From: Ilyonectria destructans
Lineage: Eukaryota > Ascomycota > Sordariomycetes > Hypocreales > Nectriaceae
Assembly: GCA_020740775.1 (NCBI GenBank)
Contig: JAHEWK010000002.1
Location: 868,001 to 932,000 of the forward strand
Length of the DNA stretch: 64,000 nucleotides
Direction of reading: 5' to 3'
The position numbers and the translations under genes are program-made. The notes under the pieces were generated by a model. The model was not told the DNA's origin. It did no database searches and saw only the letters and a list, made by a program, of their open reading frames with translations. Positions 22,149 through 34,175 of the stretch are shown here, in pieces. Numbering within the stretch: the stretch's first letter is position 1; each line of letters starts with the position of its first letter.

Positions 22149-24040
22149 ATGGCCCAACCGGTATCAAAAAAATGCGAACGGTGTCGGGAGCTAAACTTTT
22201 TGACTTCGAATCTTCACATAAGAGACACTATCCCTAGATTGAAGGAGCGATCAACAACTTGCGATTTTTGTGGACTTTTGCTTACCGCATATACTCTCGG
22301 ACCAAGCCAACAGATGCATTCCCGTTACGAAGTCGAGTTCCACGGAGTCGGATCAGGCCTTAAGATGAACGGTGGAGCTACTCGGGTCTTGTCGATTTGC
22401 GAAACTCGAAGTATGAGAATCCATGCATCACAGGCTAATAGACAACCAGCCAATGAGTCAGTTACGAGCGGTCCCTTTGGCGACATCCAAATAGGTTTTC
22501 CATTCCTCCCCGAAATCGAGAGTGCGACCTTCTACGAACTCCTCCGCCGATGGCTCGAGGACTGTGACAATCACCAGGGCTGCTCCCATGAGAACACCAC
22601 AACCGGCCCTCCGAGGAACCCAACTAGGCTGATCGATGTGGGCGAAATCGCGTCGAAAAGGATTTATCTCTCTGACGTAAAGCGTTCTGGGCATTCGTAC
22701 CAGGACAGACTGAGGTACATCGCATTATCTCATCCCTGGGGAGATAAAGAGTGTCATAATCACTTCTCAACAACCCGCAAGAACATTGACAATCGTGTAG
22801 GAGAGGGAATCGCCTTTGACGAACTCCCGACTACTTTCAAGGATGCGGTCAAGGTCACTCGAGAGCTTGGTGTTCAATATCTGTGGATTGACTCTATCTG
22901 CATCATTCAGGGTGACGATGGTGACTTCAAAGACGAAGCAGAACACATGGAGGAGGTCTTCAGCTTTGCGTACTGTGTGATTGCTGCGAGTCGCGCCGAG
23001 GGGACTTCATCAGGGTTTCTAGGGAAACGACGAAGCAGGAAATTTGTTGAGTTTGAGACGTTTTCGGGCACTAATTTGTACGTTTGCGAAGCTATTGAGG
23101 ACTTTCAGCGTGATGTGATAGACGGGGCTTTGAATAAGCGAGGATGGGTACTGCAAGAAAGGGCTCTGGCGCGGCGTACGATCTACTTTACTGAGACTCA
23201 GATATATTGGGAATGTGGCGAGGGCATCCGCTGCGAAACGCTTGCTAAAATGAGAAAGTATGGCAGCATTCCTTTGTCCTCGCTGTTACCTGGCTGACAC
23301 TGGACAGCAACAAAGCCGCATTTCTTGGGGACCCTGCTTTCCCCAAAGTTGCTACGAACTCCACCAAGGGTGGCCAAATCCGTCTTTACGAATCTCTGTA
23401 CCGGCAATATTCGACACTTCAATTCACCAAGGCATACGACAGACCAATTGCAATTGCCGGCCTGGAGCAGAGGCTCATACGCGCGTTTGGCAAACCTGGC
23501 GGATTCGGCATCTTTGAGCGCTACTTTGGAAGAAGTCTTTTATGGCAGCGAGACAGCAATGCTATGGAAGACATCCAGTTTCCGTCTCAGCAATACCGGC
23601 AACCAACTTGGTCTTGGATGGCATACGAGGGAGGAATCACCTTCATGGATGTGCCGTTTGACGGTGTGCAGTGGGATAACTCGCAAATTTCCTCACCGTG
23701 GAGTCGCAGTAACACATCCAGCTCGTCATGGCACACGGGAGATTCCAATTCAAGCATCTTGGAAGGCACGGCGAGAGAATTGAATGTGGCACAAGCACTT
23801 AAATCCATCATCTTCGACAAAGTGATTCCACACCACGATCGAGCTCTGAGGTGTATTGTTATCGGAAGCCAGAAGCCTGAAATCGCACCGAATGTGGCTA
23901 CCCGGAAGTACTACGTTCTTGTTATAACAAAGAAATTGGATATTGCAGATGATACGATATATGAAAGAGTTGGGGTTGGGACACTACTTGGTAGTTGGAT
24001 TGCATTGGATGGACTGGGTTCAAATGTGATGGTACATTAG
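22149..24040 (+). CDS. HET-domain (heterokaryon incompatibility) protein
   Basis: Two exons (22149-23257, 23308-24040; GTATGG donor, ACAG acceptor) encode 613 residues from the ATG at 22149. The N-terminus has paired C-x2-C motifs (CERC, CDFC) typical of the segment before HET. The HET domain shows YIALSHPWGD near residue 193, ELPTTFKDAVKVTRELG, YLWIDSICIIQGD and YCVIAASRAEG, followed by KRGWVLQERALARRTIYF. The C-terminal half has the usual QPTWSWMAYEGGI region and a late REY-type beta segment. HET proteins trigger cell death when non-self is sensed in fused cells. The reading frame is open upstream of the ATG, so the true start may lie further left or in the kinase gene. Confidence 0.9.
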
Positions 24041-24967
24041 TTGTGAGGGAACGATTGTTGACTTTCATAATCATAATCACAATCAAATCGAAATCAGCTG
24101 AGATCCGGAAATCAAGGCATCCAAGACCCAGAGGTCAAGTCAAGCGACAGCTCAGCTTAGGGCTGCAGGATCTCTCAGCTCTAGGAACGGAAATGGAATT
24201 TGGTGAGTTTGAGTTTCTTGTTCGAGTATCGTGGGATTCGGTTTGGCGAGATTGCGAATGAGAATTGTGCGGTTCACGACATTAGATTGTTAGCTTTGCC
24301 AAGTGTACCAATAAGAATGGTAATAGTTCAAGATCCTAGGTTGGCTTTGGCTGACAGACCATGAGAATAGCGATGGTTAGGATCTGGAAATAGTTTAGCG
24401 AGTGTGCATATGAGGGTCTGCATTTCTGGGATGGGTTTGGCGAGCACACCAATGAGAGCAGCCACAGCTATGATCTAAGAGTGAGATTGACAAGGGTCCC
24501 GGTGGAAATAACTGCAAGGACCCGCTGGCTTCGATCATTCTCGGGTGGTAGACTGACCACCTGGCGATCTTCAAGTCAGTCGTTGATTGGCTATCTCACC
24601 TGTTTGCCGGTGGATTTGTCAGGCAGGGTGAAGGTTGCGCCGTCTTGGCTCTGGCTGTGGATACAGCAACCCCAACCCAAAGTTAAGCTTACCCAGGCGT
24701 GTGCATCTAGCATTACTCATCCTAGGGAAAGTTGCGCCGTACCGTTAGACTTGGCAGGGTTATTGTCCAAGGGTGTGCAGAGATGGGCTGTAGTAGATGG
24801 CGGTAATAGACTTAAATGAGAGATCAGCCAGCATGAGATTGGCATATAAAAGGATGGCGGCGGCACCCTTGAATAGCTCTGAAGTACAAGACAATAACAA
24901 AGAACCTCGATACTTTACCCATACCGAACCACCATCTTCACCCGATCTACTCGACCCCAAAAGCAAC
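24041..24967. other. Intergenic region with a minisatellite
   Basis: About 930 bp between the HET gene and the RidA gene. The left half holds a degenerate minisatellite (24199-24460, separate entry). No other ORF has coding character. Confidence 0.5.
24199..24460 (+). repeat. Degenerate minisatellite, about 42-53 bp period
   Basis: Six units starting with TTTGGCGAG or a variant lie at 24199, 24242, 24295, 24346, 24394 and 24436, most followed about 8 bases later by AATGAGA or similar. Units differ by many substitutions, so the array is old. Translated in one frame the cores give FGEIANEN, FAKCTNKN and FGEHTNES, so it could derive from a lost repeat-coding exon. Confidence 0.6.
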
Positions 24968-25490
24968 ATGTCTCACCTCCAGTACTACAACTACCCTGGC
25001 TTTGGCGAGTGGGCAAGTGTGAACCTTGGATATAGTCAGGCTGTGAGAGTCGGTGACCGAATCGAATGCTCTGGTCAAGGTTCGTCGACACCACATAAAG
25101 GATAATTCACTACCACGGGTAATTCCGATACTGACATACATATCCGCTACAGGCGGCTGGAAGGCCGTAGAATCTGACCCTGTTTCCCTTGAAGATGCCT
25201 TCCCCGTCGACATCAAAGCGGAGATTGAGCAAGCATTTCGCAACGTCGACCTAGCATTGAAGACGGCTGGTGGCAAGGGATGGTCGCAGGTCTTCCGCGT
25301 CAACTCGTACCACACCGATCTCACAAACGAGGTCACCGCTCTCATGAGCGAGAACTTTAAGAAGTGGATGCCAGATCATCAGCCGATCTGGACTGAGATC
25401 GGAGTGGCCAAACTTGGCGCTGAGGCAATGAATGTTGAGATTGAGGTCCTGGCACATGACCCTGAAGGAGCGGTGAAAGCGAAGGAGTAA
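24968..25490 (+). CDS. RidA/YjgF/UK114-family protein
   Basis: Two exons (24968-25079, 25153-25490) encode 149 residues. The join gives ECSGQGGWKAVESD, the expected conserved S-G-Q-G/W segment of the family. Further family features are a central VFRVNSYHTDL and the C-terminal Glu in HQPIWTEIGVAKLG, then MNVEIEVLAHD. RidA proteins form trimers that hydrolyse reactive enamine/imine intermediates from PLP enzymes; some fungal members act on other small substrates. The usual active-site Arg is present as VFRVN. Length is slightly above the 125-135 residue norm because of the N-terminal HLQYYNYPGFGEW extension, common in fungal members. Confidence 0.9.
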
Positions 25491-25956
25491 AGAATGGGTG
25501 CAGCTATAAGTTCAACAGAAGAAATCTCAGAGTTGTGTTAGGCAAAGCGTGATGGGTAACAAGCTTCCGTCTAGAGAAGCCAGAATCTGGACTGTTTCTC
25601 TTTTATCAGGAGGATTCTTGTTTCGGTGGTCTTTTGGAGCTTCACAAACTATAAAATTCATAGACACACCATAGAGATTGTTATTTGATCACTGGTGTGT
25701 TCCGAGAACAATTAATGTCCTGCTTGCATCGTGGTCTGGACCATCGAGAAGTGACGTCATCGGTGTAGGGTAGGAACTACGTCGGAGGCTGCAAGCCATG
25801 GCTGACTCAGCGGGCGCGTTACCCATTTACACGAAAAAAGCTTAGCGCGATTTGTTTCATGGCGATTGCGCTTTCTTTTTTTCCTGCGACAAAGCGGTAC
25901 GACGCAACATCGAGTCGAGGAAGCCTACTACCAGACGCAAGCCAACACCAGACAGT
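25491..25956. other. Promoter region of the poly(A) polymerase gene
   Basis: About 465 bp between the RidA gene and the next start. It holds a perfect CRE palindrome TGACGTCA at 25752-25759, 198 bp before the ATG. No ORF of interest. Confidence 0.5.
25752..25759. promoter_or_regulatory. CRE-like palindrome upstream of TRF4-type gene
   Basis: TGACGTCA is a perfect ATF/CREB-type bZIP site. It lies 198 bp upstream of the chosen start at 25957. Function is inferred from the motif only. Confidence 0.4.
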
Positions 25957-28210
25957 ATGACGCGCACAAAAGCGCGACCGCGCCGAAATGATGGGCGCGC
26001 CCCTAGAAACGAACCCGGAAACGGCCGCGAGCGCGACCGGCCGTATCGTCGTCCGTCGCCGCCGCGAAACTATCCCCAAGAGGCCGACAGCTGGCGCCCA
26101 GGCGATCGCGGCCAGGATCGCGGACATGACCGCGGACAGGACCGCCCGTTCTACGATGACTACCGACCCTCCAACAACTCGTATCGTCCGCAGGCGCCCC
26201 GCGGAGACTTTACCTTCCGTGTCGACAAGCCCGCTGGCATCTCCGACTACCCTTCCAACGACTACCGCGGCCAGGACAGTAGACGAGGCCCGCGCAGAGA
26301 CGCTCGCGGTGGTCGGAGGCCGGGAAAGCCTCGATGGCAGCCACCGCCGCACCCGTCGGAGCGAGCGCTGATTTCCGGCGCCACAGCAAACATGCCCGAG
26401 GAGCGCGTTGGTGACGTCGACGCCAGTGCCAAGTTCCGTGCCATCGACGAGCTTTCGGATGACGACGAGCTCGAGATGGAAATATCATCTTCATCCGAAA
26501 AGTCAGATACCGAGGGACCTTCCAGGAAACGTGCACGAACCGCTGCCGACGCTGCTTCTGGAGATGCTGCCCCCAAGTGGTCGAACCCAGATCCGTACAC
26601 AGCGCTGCCGTGTCCCGACGAGAGCCAGCGCAAAAAAAAGGATGTTGTCAAACTTATCCGGAAGGCGCGTCTCGAGGCTGACTCAAAGCCAACCACCACA
26701 ACCGATGCCGAAGATTTTATTTCCTTTGACCTCAGCGACGACGAAGAAGACAGCCCCGACGAAGCTCCCCCTCCGCCACCCAAAGAACCGCCACCACTGC
26801 CACCTCTGCCTCCGCCTCCGCCGCCTCCCACGGCACCTTCTGGACCTCGAGCGCTGGCCGCATCACAACCTGCGCCAAAGGACCTGCCCCTACCTCCACC
26901 AGACCGGAACGGCCCCTTGGGCTCTCGCAAGCGCACCGCCAACGACGAGATCAAACCTCCTGACTACGGACAACTCAAAAAGGTCAGCATGAAGCCTGCC
27001 AAGGGCCTTTTGGTCCCCAGCTGGCAGCCAAAGGCCAGCGAGGAGCCATGCCCTTGGGCAACAGTGGATCACTCTGCTACCAGTAACATGGCTTTCCGGT
27101 AAGTTTGCAACCGAGCGCACACGAAGAGCTGCAGCCTAACGTGTTCCTAGCTTGCACAAAGAGATCATCGACTTTTACGAGTACGTGCGGCCACGTGATT
27201 TCGAGCAGGCCATTCGTGACAACCTGGTGGACAATCTCAGAAAAGCAATGAGACGCGATGGTAGGAACTTTGCTAGTGCTCAGGTCAAGCCGTTTGGCTC
27301 CTTCATGTCCGGTCTGTACCTCCCTACTGCCGACATGGACTTGGTCGTCTGTTCGGCGAGCTTCATGAGAGGTGGACCTCCGACGTACCTTGGCGCAAAG
27401 AGCTGGCTTTACAAGTTCCAGAAATTCCTCGTCGCGCAACGTGTCGCCGATTCGGATTCCATCGAGGTTATCGCCCACGCTAGAATTCCCTTGGTCAAGT
27501 TCGTTGACAAGCTCACCGGCTTGAAAGTCGACATCTCGTTCGAGAACCTGGGTGGAGTTGGCGCCATCGACACGTTTTTGGACTGGAAGCATGAGTACCC
27601 GGCCATGCCGATTCTGGTGACGGTCATCAAGCATTTTCTTCTCATGCGAGGTCTCAACGAGCCCGTCAATGGCGGAATCGGTGGCTTTTCTGTTATCTGC
27701 TTGGTGGTTAGCATGCTTCAGCTTATGCCACAGGTCCAAAGTCGCAGCCTAATCCCGGAGCACAATCTTGGCGAGATGCTTCTGGAGTTCTTCGAACTGT
27801 ACGGCCGTCAGTTCCGCCACGAGACCAACGCCATCTCCCTCACAAGACCTATCGGGTATATTCGAAAGGTACGTCGCTTCACCAACCCGCTTCAGCCCCT
27901 TTGCTAACATGTGGAACTCTAGAATGATGTCGCAACCTTCACCTACAAGAACACAGACCGACTCTCCATCATTGACCCCAACAATGCTGCCAACGACATC
28001 TCAGGCGGCTCGTCAAATACCCCTGCCATCTTGGCCCGTTTCCATGACGCCTACAACATCCTCCGGGATAGGATGACTGAAGTTAGGCGAGACCCCAAGA
28101 AGGGAGGCATTCTTGATGTGATTCTCAAGGGCGACTACTCGTCATTCCGCCTGCAACGAGAATACATCATGCATGTCCACGAAAAGTTCATCGGACCCTG
28201 TTCTGACTGA
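25957..28210 (+). CDS. TRF4/Cid14-type non-canonical poly(A) polymerase
   Basis: Three exons (25957-27098, 27151-27868, 27923-28210) encode 715 residues. Residues 1 to about 370 are disordered: Arg/Asp-rich DRGQDRGHDRGQ repeats, acidic patches and a proline tract. The nucleotidyltransferase core follows: LHKEIIDFYEYVRPRDFEQ, then GSFMSGLYLPTADMDLVV with the catalytic D-x-D, then a third acidic site in LKVDISFEN. The PAP-associated part includes INGGIGGFSVICL-like NGGIGGFSVICLVVSMLQL and SLTRPIGYIRK. These enzymes add short oligo(A) tails to nuclear RNAs in the TRAMP complex for exosome decay. The ORF runs 35 codons upstream of the ATG without another in-frame ATG. All three exon joins are in frame. 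Confidence 0.9.
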
Positions 28211-30183
28211 GCCTGGCTGCGGGCCCAAAACCAGAGGCCGAACACCAGATGCTGTTGCTTATGATACCATTTTGTTGGTGATTGACGAAGAACGTATTGA
28301 TATTTTATAAGGGGAGACGCGGCCACCAGAGGGGAGATATCCAGGCGCGACGGTTTTCTTTTGTTGTTCGGATTAGCATGTGTATAGTAACGCCGTGATG
28401 ACCTGGGTCGGGTACAGGCGCTGGAGGCATTCGTTTGCTCTTGCTCTTGCTTGGTTTGCATGAGCATCCATCACGATCAGGGCCTAGTGGCCAAAATTCG
28501 ACGAAATTCCGTTTCTTCTGAGGCTACTAACTTTCGCAGTGACGGTTGCATTTTTGCGCACGATGTGAGACGGCAGCTGATGCCATGCTGATGGATTCAC
28601 AGAACATGATTTCTCGGTTGAGAATGCTCAAAGCATTCGACACCGGTCTTCAGCCAATGGCTGGAGAAAGGGATCCTTTGTGGCCTTGCCACACCTTTTC
28701 CTCACTGCTCGCTCTGCTTTACGCAGGGCCGTGGAGAGGGATGCTGGTCTTGATCGGCGCTCGCACATGACGGACAAAATCAGCTCACTCCTCCTACTGG
28801 AGCGATTTTTGGTGTCCGGAGCTCATCTCTGGCCGAGGGTTGTCTGGTAGACTGATTTGCCATTATCACGTGTCGTTGTCTTCGTTAACATGAAGCATGG
28901 TTAAAACAACGTCCAACGGTCACGAGGTAACGTTGCACCTCCGTTGTTTGGGTAGCCGGTCACGAGAAGGTCCTGTCCTCGGGGAAGAGGATGCCGAAGA
29001 AACGACAGGGGGAGGCGATGCAGGGCCACAATTCGAGGAAGCTTCCTTCTAAGGTTGCTGGGAGGGGCTGATCCTTCGATTCTAGAACCGGGGTAACGGC
29101 CATGCAGCAGGGATGCGAATGCGGCATCGCAGATCATGGGCAAGTTGGACGGCGAAGCCATTTGATGATAATGGCAGGGGGCGGAGCATCGTCGGCGGTA
29201 CTTGGGAGCTGGTGACCGTCTGGCTTGATGCCTCATCAGACGAGCGACAACACTCTGGTGTTCGCCGGGTGAAGACGAAGGGATCAATAGGCGACTGCGT
29301 GCCACCTGAGCCCTACGTGAGACTCTAGACCCGGCGGTCTGGTCCCTGCGGTGGAGGTTTGGTGACGGGATGCTCAGACTCAGACCACCAGGCAAACTCC
29401 ACCGGGTCAGTTGGACAGGTACAGGCCTCGCCAACGTTTGGTACCGGAGGTGCAGGCCAACGGATGAAGCGATGCTACCGACGGCGGCTAAAGAGCCCCA
29501 TCCTGGCAGGGATGCGTTCCCTGCGACGTTGATCTTGCGGGGGAATGCGGCCAAAGTCGCCGGCACCTCTCAGCCGAGTTACGGGGCCCTCCGGCGAATG
29601 GCCCGTGGCCCGACAATTTGTAACAAGTCGACTCCTCCAGGGCGACCTCGAAGCCTGGCCGGGGACCTCGAGCTATCCCTCTTGGGCCGCTCGTCATCGG
29701 ACCTCGGGGGAATCAGCATGGAATTGGCCGATTTACGTGAGGTGACTGAGCTTCTGGCGATGATCCCTTCCCCCTCTCACACCTCACTTCGACACGCGCC
29801 GAGCCTGGGCCTGCATTCGCCAGTGTAACGGCCGGCTCCTCTCATTGGAGTCAAAAATCCTTCGCCCAGACGTTGCGCTGACAGCACGCTGCCCATCATG
29901 CAACACAACAGTCACCACCCCCTCCCTCGAAGTCGGCCCGTCATGGATGCCTGAGTTTGGGTTCAGAGCTTCGGTGCTGTCTCCTGATCGGCGAGGCGGC
30001 TGCTGGGTTTGGGAGGTGATGCGAGGTGGAGGTGTATCTGTTGAGAGTACATATGGGGAGGGGTGGGACCCTCATATATCGCGGCGATCCTGTTCTCTTG
30101 AAGTTTCCTGCATGCTTTCCGAGGTTTGACATCTCGGCGATTCTTGGGAAATACTAAACTGCACCTGATTGAGAAACGTTAGG
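28211..30183. other. Long intergenic region, no supported gene
   Basis: Nearly 2 kb between the poly(A) polymerase stop and the sugar transporter start. Several ORFs of 60-220 codons cross it on both strands (for example minus 29566-28901), but their translations are Arg/Ser/Pro-rich low-complexity and overlap one another, as expected for GC-rich non-coding DNA. I read it as a 3' region plus a long transporter promoter. Confidence 0.5.
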
Positions 30184-32178
30184 ATGTACCAGGCATCTAA
30201 TGTGTACTTCATCTGTGCCTTTGCCGCCTTGGGTATGTCAAAGACTATCTCGTTGCCTCTCCCCTCCCAGCAGACCGCAGCTAACACCATGGCTCTACAG
30301 GCGGCGGGCTTTTCGGATTCGACATCTCGTCCATGTCCGGCGTTTTAGGCACCCAGGCCTATAAACAATACTTCGGTTACCCCAAGTCCTACCGCCAGGG
30401 CGCTATCACTGCGTCCATGCCCGCTGGATCCCTCGTCGGCTCTATTATGTCGTCCTTTCTCGCCGATAGGTACTCTCGAAAGGTCGCTCTTCAGATCAGC
30501 TGTATCTTGTGGATTATTGGAGCCACGATCCAGACTGCCTCTCAGAATGTTGGTATGCTCTGCACTGGGCGTGTCATTGCAGGACTTTGTGTGGGTATTG
30601 CTAGTGCAGTTGTGCCCGTGTATCAGGTAGGTTTTCTTCGTCTAAGAGAATGGAACTGGGATTCTGACTCTTGCAGTCTGAAATTGCTCCGAGAGAGATC
30701 CGAGGACGAGTTGTCAGGTAAGCACACCCACTATTCTACCCAAGCCAATGCTGACCCTTGGTAGTTTTCAACAATGGGCCATCACTTGGGGTATTCTCAT
30801 CCAATACTTCATCCAGTACGGTGCTGCAGAGGGAACTGGCGGCGGACCAAACGACCCCAACCAGCCCACTGCCGCCTTCCGAATTCCCTGGAGTGTCCAG
30901 ATGATCCCAGCCTTTATCCTCTTCGTCGGGCTCTTTTTCTTCCCCTATAGCCCCCGATGGCTTGCGTCGCAGGACCGCTGGGAGGAAGCTCTGCAGGTGC
31001 TCGCTAAACTACATGGAAAGGGTGACCAAAACGACCCCAAGGTTCTCGCACAGTACCGCGAAATCGAAGATGCCCTGAGGTTCGACCGAGAGGAGGCCAC
31101 TAGCAGTCTGTCGGCCTTGATCCAGCCCAGGATGCTCAAGCGTGTGGTGCTGGGAATGAGCATTCAGATGTGGAGCCAGCTTTGCGGCATGAACATCATG
31201 ATGTGTAAGTTGAATTGCTAATGAAGGTAGTGTTCTAAGTAGGCTTACAGAATCACAGATTACATCGTCTACATTATGGAAGGTGCTCAAATTGCATCAC
31301 CCCTTATGACAGCCTCTATCCAGTATGTCATCAATGTCGTACTGACGCTTCCCGCGATCCTGTACCTGGATAAATGGGGTCGACGCCCGTCGCTCGTCAT
31401 TGGATCCTTCTTCATGATGACTTGGCTCTTCATCTCAGGTAAGTCTTGACAAAAGGTATCGCGCTCCAAGCTAACATTTGTCAAGGTGCCCTGCAGCAGT
31501 ATTACGGACAGCCAAACACCGACGAGACGGTAACGGACAACAACAAAGATATCAGCTGGATTGTGAACAACAACCGCCCCGTTTCATCTGCCATCGTGTC
31601 CTGCTCCTACCTCTTTGTGGCTACCTTTGCGACTACATGGGGTCCCACTTCGTGGACATATCCTGCCGAGATCTACCCCGGTAAGATTCGTGCCAAGGCT
31701 GTGTCGATGAGTACGGCGACCAACTGGTTTTGGAACATGGTTCTGGCATTTGCTGTGCCGCCGCTTTGTGAGTATCACCTGATCCTTCCTGACAAGATCG
31801 ATTGCTAACAGTTGCCGATAGTGTGGAACATTAAGTAAGATGTCTTGCCCTTGTAGATGACGCATAGATACTGACTTTCCCTAGCTACAAGATGTATTAC
31901 GTCTTTGGAGCCTGTAAGTGTTATCTTCGTTTATGAACACACCAAGAGTCGCTAACCTTTTGATAGTCAATGCCGCCGCCTTCATCCACATGTTCTTCAC
32001 CGCATATGAGACCAAGGGATACACCCTCGAGGAAATGGACGACGTATTCGACTCTGGAATCCCAGCTTGGAAGACACGCACCAAGACTAGCAGACTGGAG
32101 GTGCTCGAGAAGGAGATTGAACAGGGCAACCTCAAGGTTGTTGCGCCGGGGACTCGACAAATCGAGGAGATTAAATAA
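30184..32178 (+). CDS. MFS sugar transporter (hexose transporter type)
   Basis: Nine exons (30184-30232, 30301-30626, 30677-30717, 30765-31204, 31259-31438, 31486-31767, 31822-31834, 31885-31913, 31967-32178) encode 523 residues. Exon 7 is only 13 nt. Family marks are GGLFGFDISSMSG in helix 1, ADRYSRKVALQ after helix 2, APREIRGRVVS, PYSPRWLASQDRWEEA, QMWSQLCGMNIMMYYIVY in helix 7, DKWGRRPSL, YPAEIYPGKIRAKAVS and the end YETKGYTLEEMDDVFD. The family normally has PETKG here; Tyr replaces Pro. Twelve membrane helices are expected. It should import monosaccharides by proton symport at the plasma membrane; the sugar cannot be inferred. The many introns follow the pattern of fungal hexose transporters. 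Confidence 0.92.
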
Positions 32179-32976
32179 GTCAAACAGAGTCTCCTGTTCA
32201 GATGCAATGAAAGGAGGGTAATTGGGTATCGACGGATGAGGCTGCGGGCTGGTTAAAGTGTTGGAAAATGGTGGACGATTGGAGCACGGTGTGTTGGAAT
32301 TGAAGTTGAATTTTGCGACATGGAGTGAGATACCTTGGAGGCAGAGTCTTGATTTTCTTTATCTTGGACGAAATACCCGCGGCGATATCAACACATGGTG
32401 GCTACTTGGCGATGGTCACAATCGGCCGACAGGTTGCCAAGACATAATTTTTCTTGCGAAGACAGAGTTTTTACTGGAACTCCCTATCTAAGCCCCTGCG
32501 CTGTGGCTATGCTTTCTCGGCCCTTGTGATGTACTTGGCGCTGCGATACGCATGCCGCCCTTCCGAGCTGTCTTTGAGATGCAGAGCCATTCCTCGCTGC
32601 ATCATCATGCACAACATTTTCTGCATGAGAGCATTGCTAGTGCGATTTCAACTGCCGGGTACAAACAATAGTAATTGCTGCCCTTTTCCTATTTTCTGTC
32701 GGTAATCTTTATTGCATTAATTTGCGTCGCAATCGCAAGAGGCAGAGCAAAGCTTCTTGGCCAAAACTGCTTGGCTAAAAGAGCTTCGTGGCAATGTGAC
32801 GTCATGCCAAGGTAATTTTACGTGTCAAACGGCCGTGTCACCGACACTTTGCAGCTGCTCCGCCCCCTCGTTGATAGAACTAGCACATGTGGACTTGTAT
32901 ATATGTACTTGGGCTGCAGGAACAAACCCCTTTCATCATCGTTCGATTCGATAGATAAGATATTTCAGTAGACAAG
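32179..32976. other. Intergenic region and GH16 promoter
   Basis: About 800 bp without a supported ORF. It holds a perfect CRE palindrome at 32797-32804 and a TATA-like TGTATATATG at about 32896, both suitably placed before the GH16 start. Confidence 0.5.
32797..32804. promoter_or_regulatory. CRE-like palindrome upstream of GH16 gene
   Basis: TGACGTCA lies 173 bp before the ATG at 32977, with a TATA-like element between. It is a candidate bZIP (Atf1/CREB-type) site. Confidence 0.4.
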
Positions 32977-33047
32977 ATGGCTTGGAAAGATCGATTGAAG
33001 CGCGTCAAGGATGAAATTGAGAGCATGATATCGTCGCCTGAGGCCTC

Positions 33048-33078
<31 letters not shown>

Positions 33079-34016
33079 GCCTATTCGCAACCCTCTCAAT
33101 CACATCAATACCCGCCACCTCCGCCGCCGCCGCAAGCTCCCCCGGGCGGCGCAGTGTACTGGCAACCGCGATTCGAAGCCGATGTTCCGGTCACCGTGGA
33201 GTGGGATGCGAAGCTTGGAAATGGCCCTGACGGCTGGGGAAACCAGGAGCTGGAGCACTATACCGCCGCTCCCGCGAACGCCTTCCAGTACGTTGAGCAG
33301 ATGCCGCATCCTCCCTGCACAATGATCCAGGATCGACGAACTTGTGGCTAATTTTGTCAAACAGCACCCAAGACGGCAGACTGGTGATCCGCGCCCTCGC
33401 ACAAAATGCCGCGCCTACGCCCGAGCAGCGATACACCTCTGCTCGGCTGGTCAGCAGACAGACCCTGGGTCGGGACAGAGGAGTTCTCACCGGTGTCATT
33501 GTCTCTCCTTGTGCTGAGGGCATTTGGCCCGCCTTCTGGCTTCTTCCGCAGGAACCGTTCTCTTGGCCTGTCGACGGCGAGATTGATATCGCCGAAACCT
33601 GGAACGGAGACCACGAAAATAGGACCTGCCTTCACTGGGGTTTCCACCACGAGTCGCAGAAGCATCGGGTTATCGGAACCAAGATCCCTGACATGCATGC
33701 TCGTCCTGTGAGGTATGACTTTGCTTGGGATCAACCAGGTGGACAAGCCGGCCAGGGAAGAATGATCTGGTACATCGACGGTAGACCTGTTATGAAGGCA
33801 CCCATCCCAGAGGGCACGCGGCCGATGAGAGATATGACGATTCTGCTCAATGTGGCAATGGGAGGCAGTGTCTGTGGGGGCAAGACCCCGGCGGATGGGT
33901 ATTACGATATGGTCGTTTCAACCCTCTTCCTGGGCAGCGAGCCGGAGTATGGTGGTTGGGGCCGCTTTGAGAACGATTGGGGAAGTCATGCCACCCCTTC
34001 TGGGAACACGTATTGA
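32977..34016 (+). CDS. GH16 family glycoside hydrolase, no signal peptide, poly-Q
   Basis: Two exons (32977-33287, 33365-34016; GTACGT donor, ACAG acceptor) encode 320 residues. Residues 1-24 are charged (MAWKDRLKRVKDEIESM), followed by a run of ten Gln from CAG/CAA codons and a Pro-rich stretch. The catalytic domain starts near residue 60. The nucleophile and acid/base motif is DGEIDIAETWNGD (E-x-D-x-x-E), preceded by GIWPAFWLLP, a hallmark of laminarinase-type GH16. The C-terminus has ILLNVAMGG and YDMVVSTLF. GH16 enzymes cleave beta-1,3- or mixed beta-glucans. There is no hydrophobic leader, so the protein is probably cytosolic or leaves by an unconventional route; similar signal-less forms are known in fungi. 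Confidence 0.9.
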
Positions 34017-34175
34017 GTAGCTACGTAGATCAGCCGCTTTATTGGATGGTTATGTTTAAAGATAAATCCCCCACACTGGATTTCGTCACTGGATTAAGCT
34101 ACAACGTCATCTGCGTGGCTGTGGTGAAGATGTTGTGTACCATTTTGGGAGATTGATAACGATGGATCGCCCAGT

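Noticed and set aside
26262..26954. Gly/Ser-rich minus-strand ORF
   Set aside because: Complement of the proline-rich, disordered part of the poly(A) polymerase.
28901..29566. 221-codon minus-strand ORF
   Set aside because: Arg/Pro/Ser-rich, overlapping ORFs on the other strand, no motif; likely chance in GC-rich spacer.
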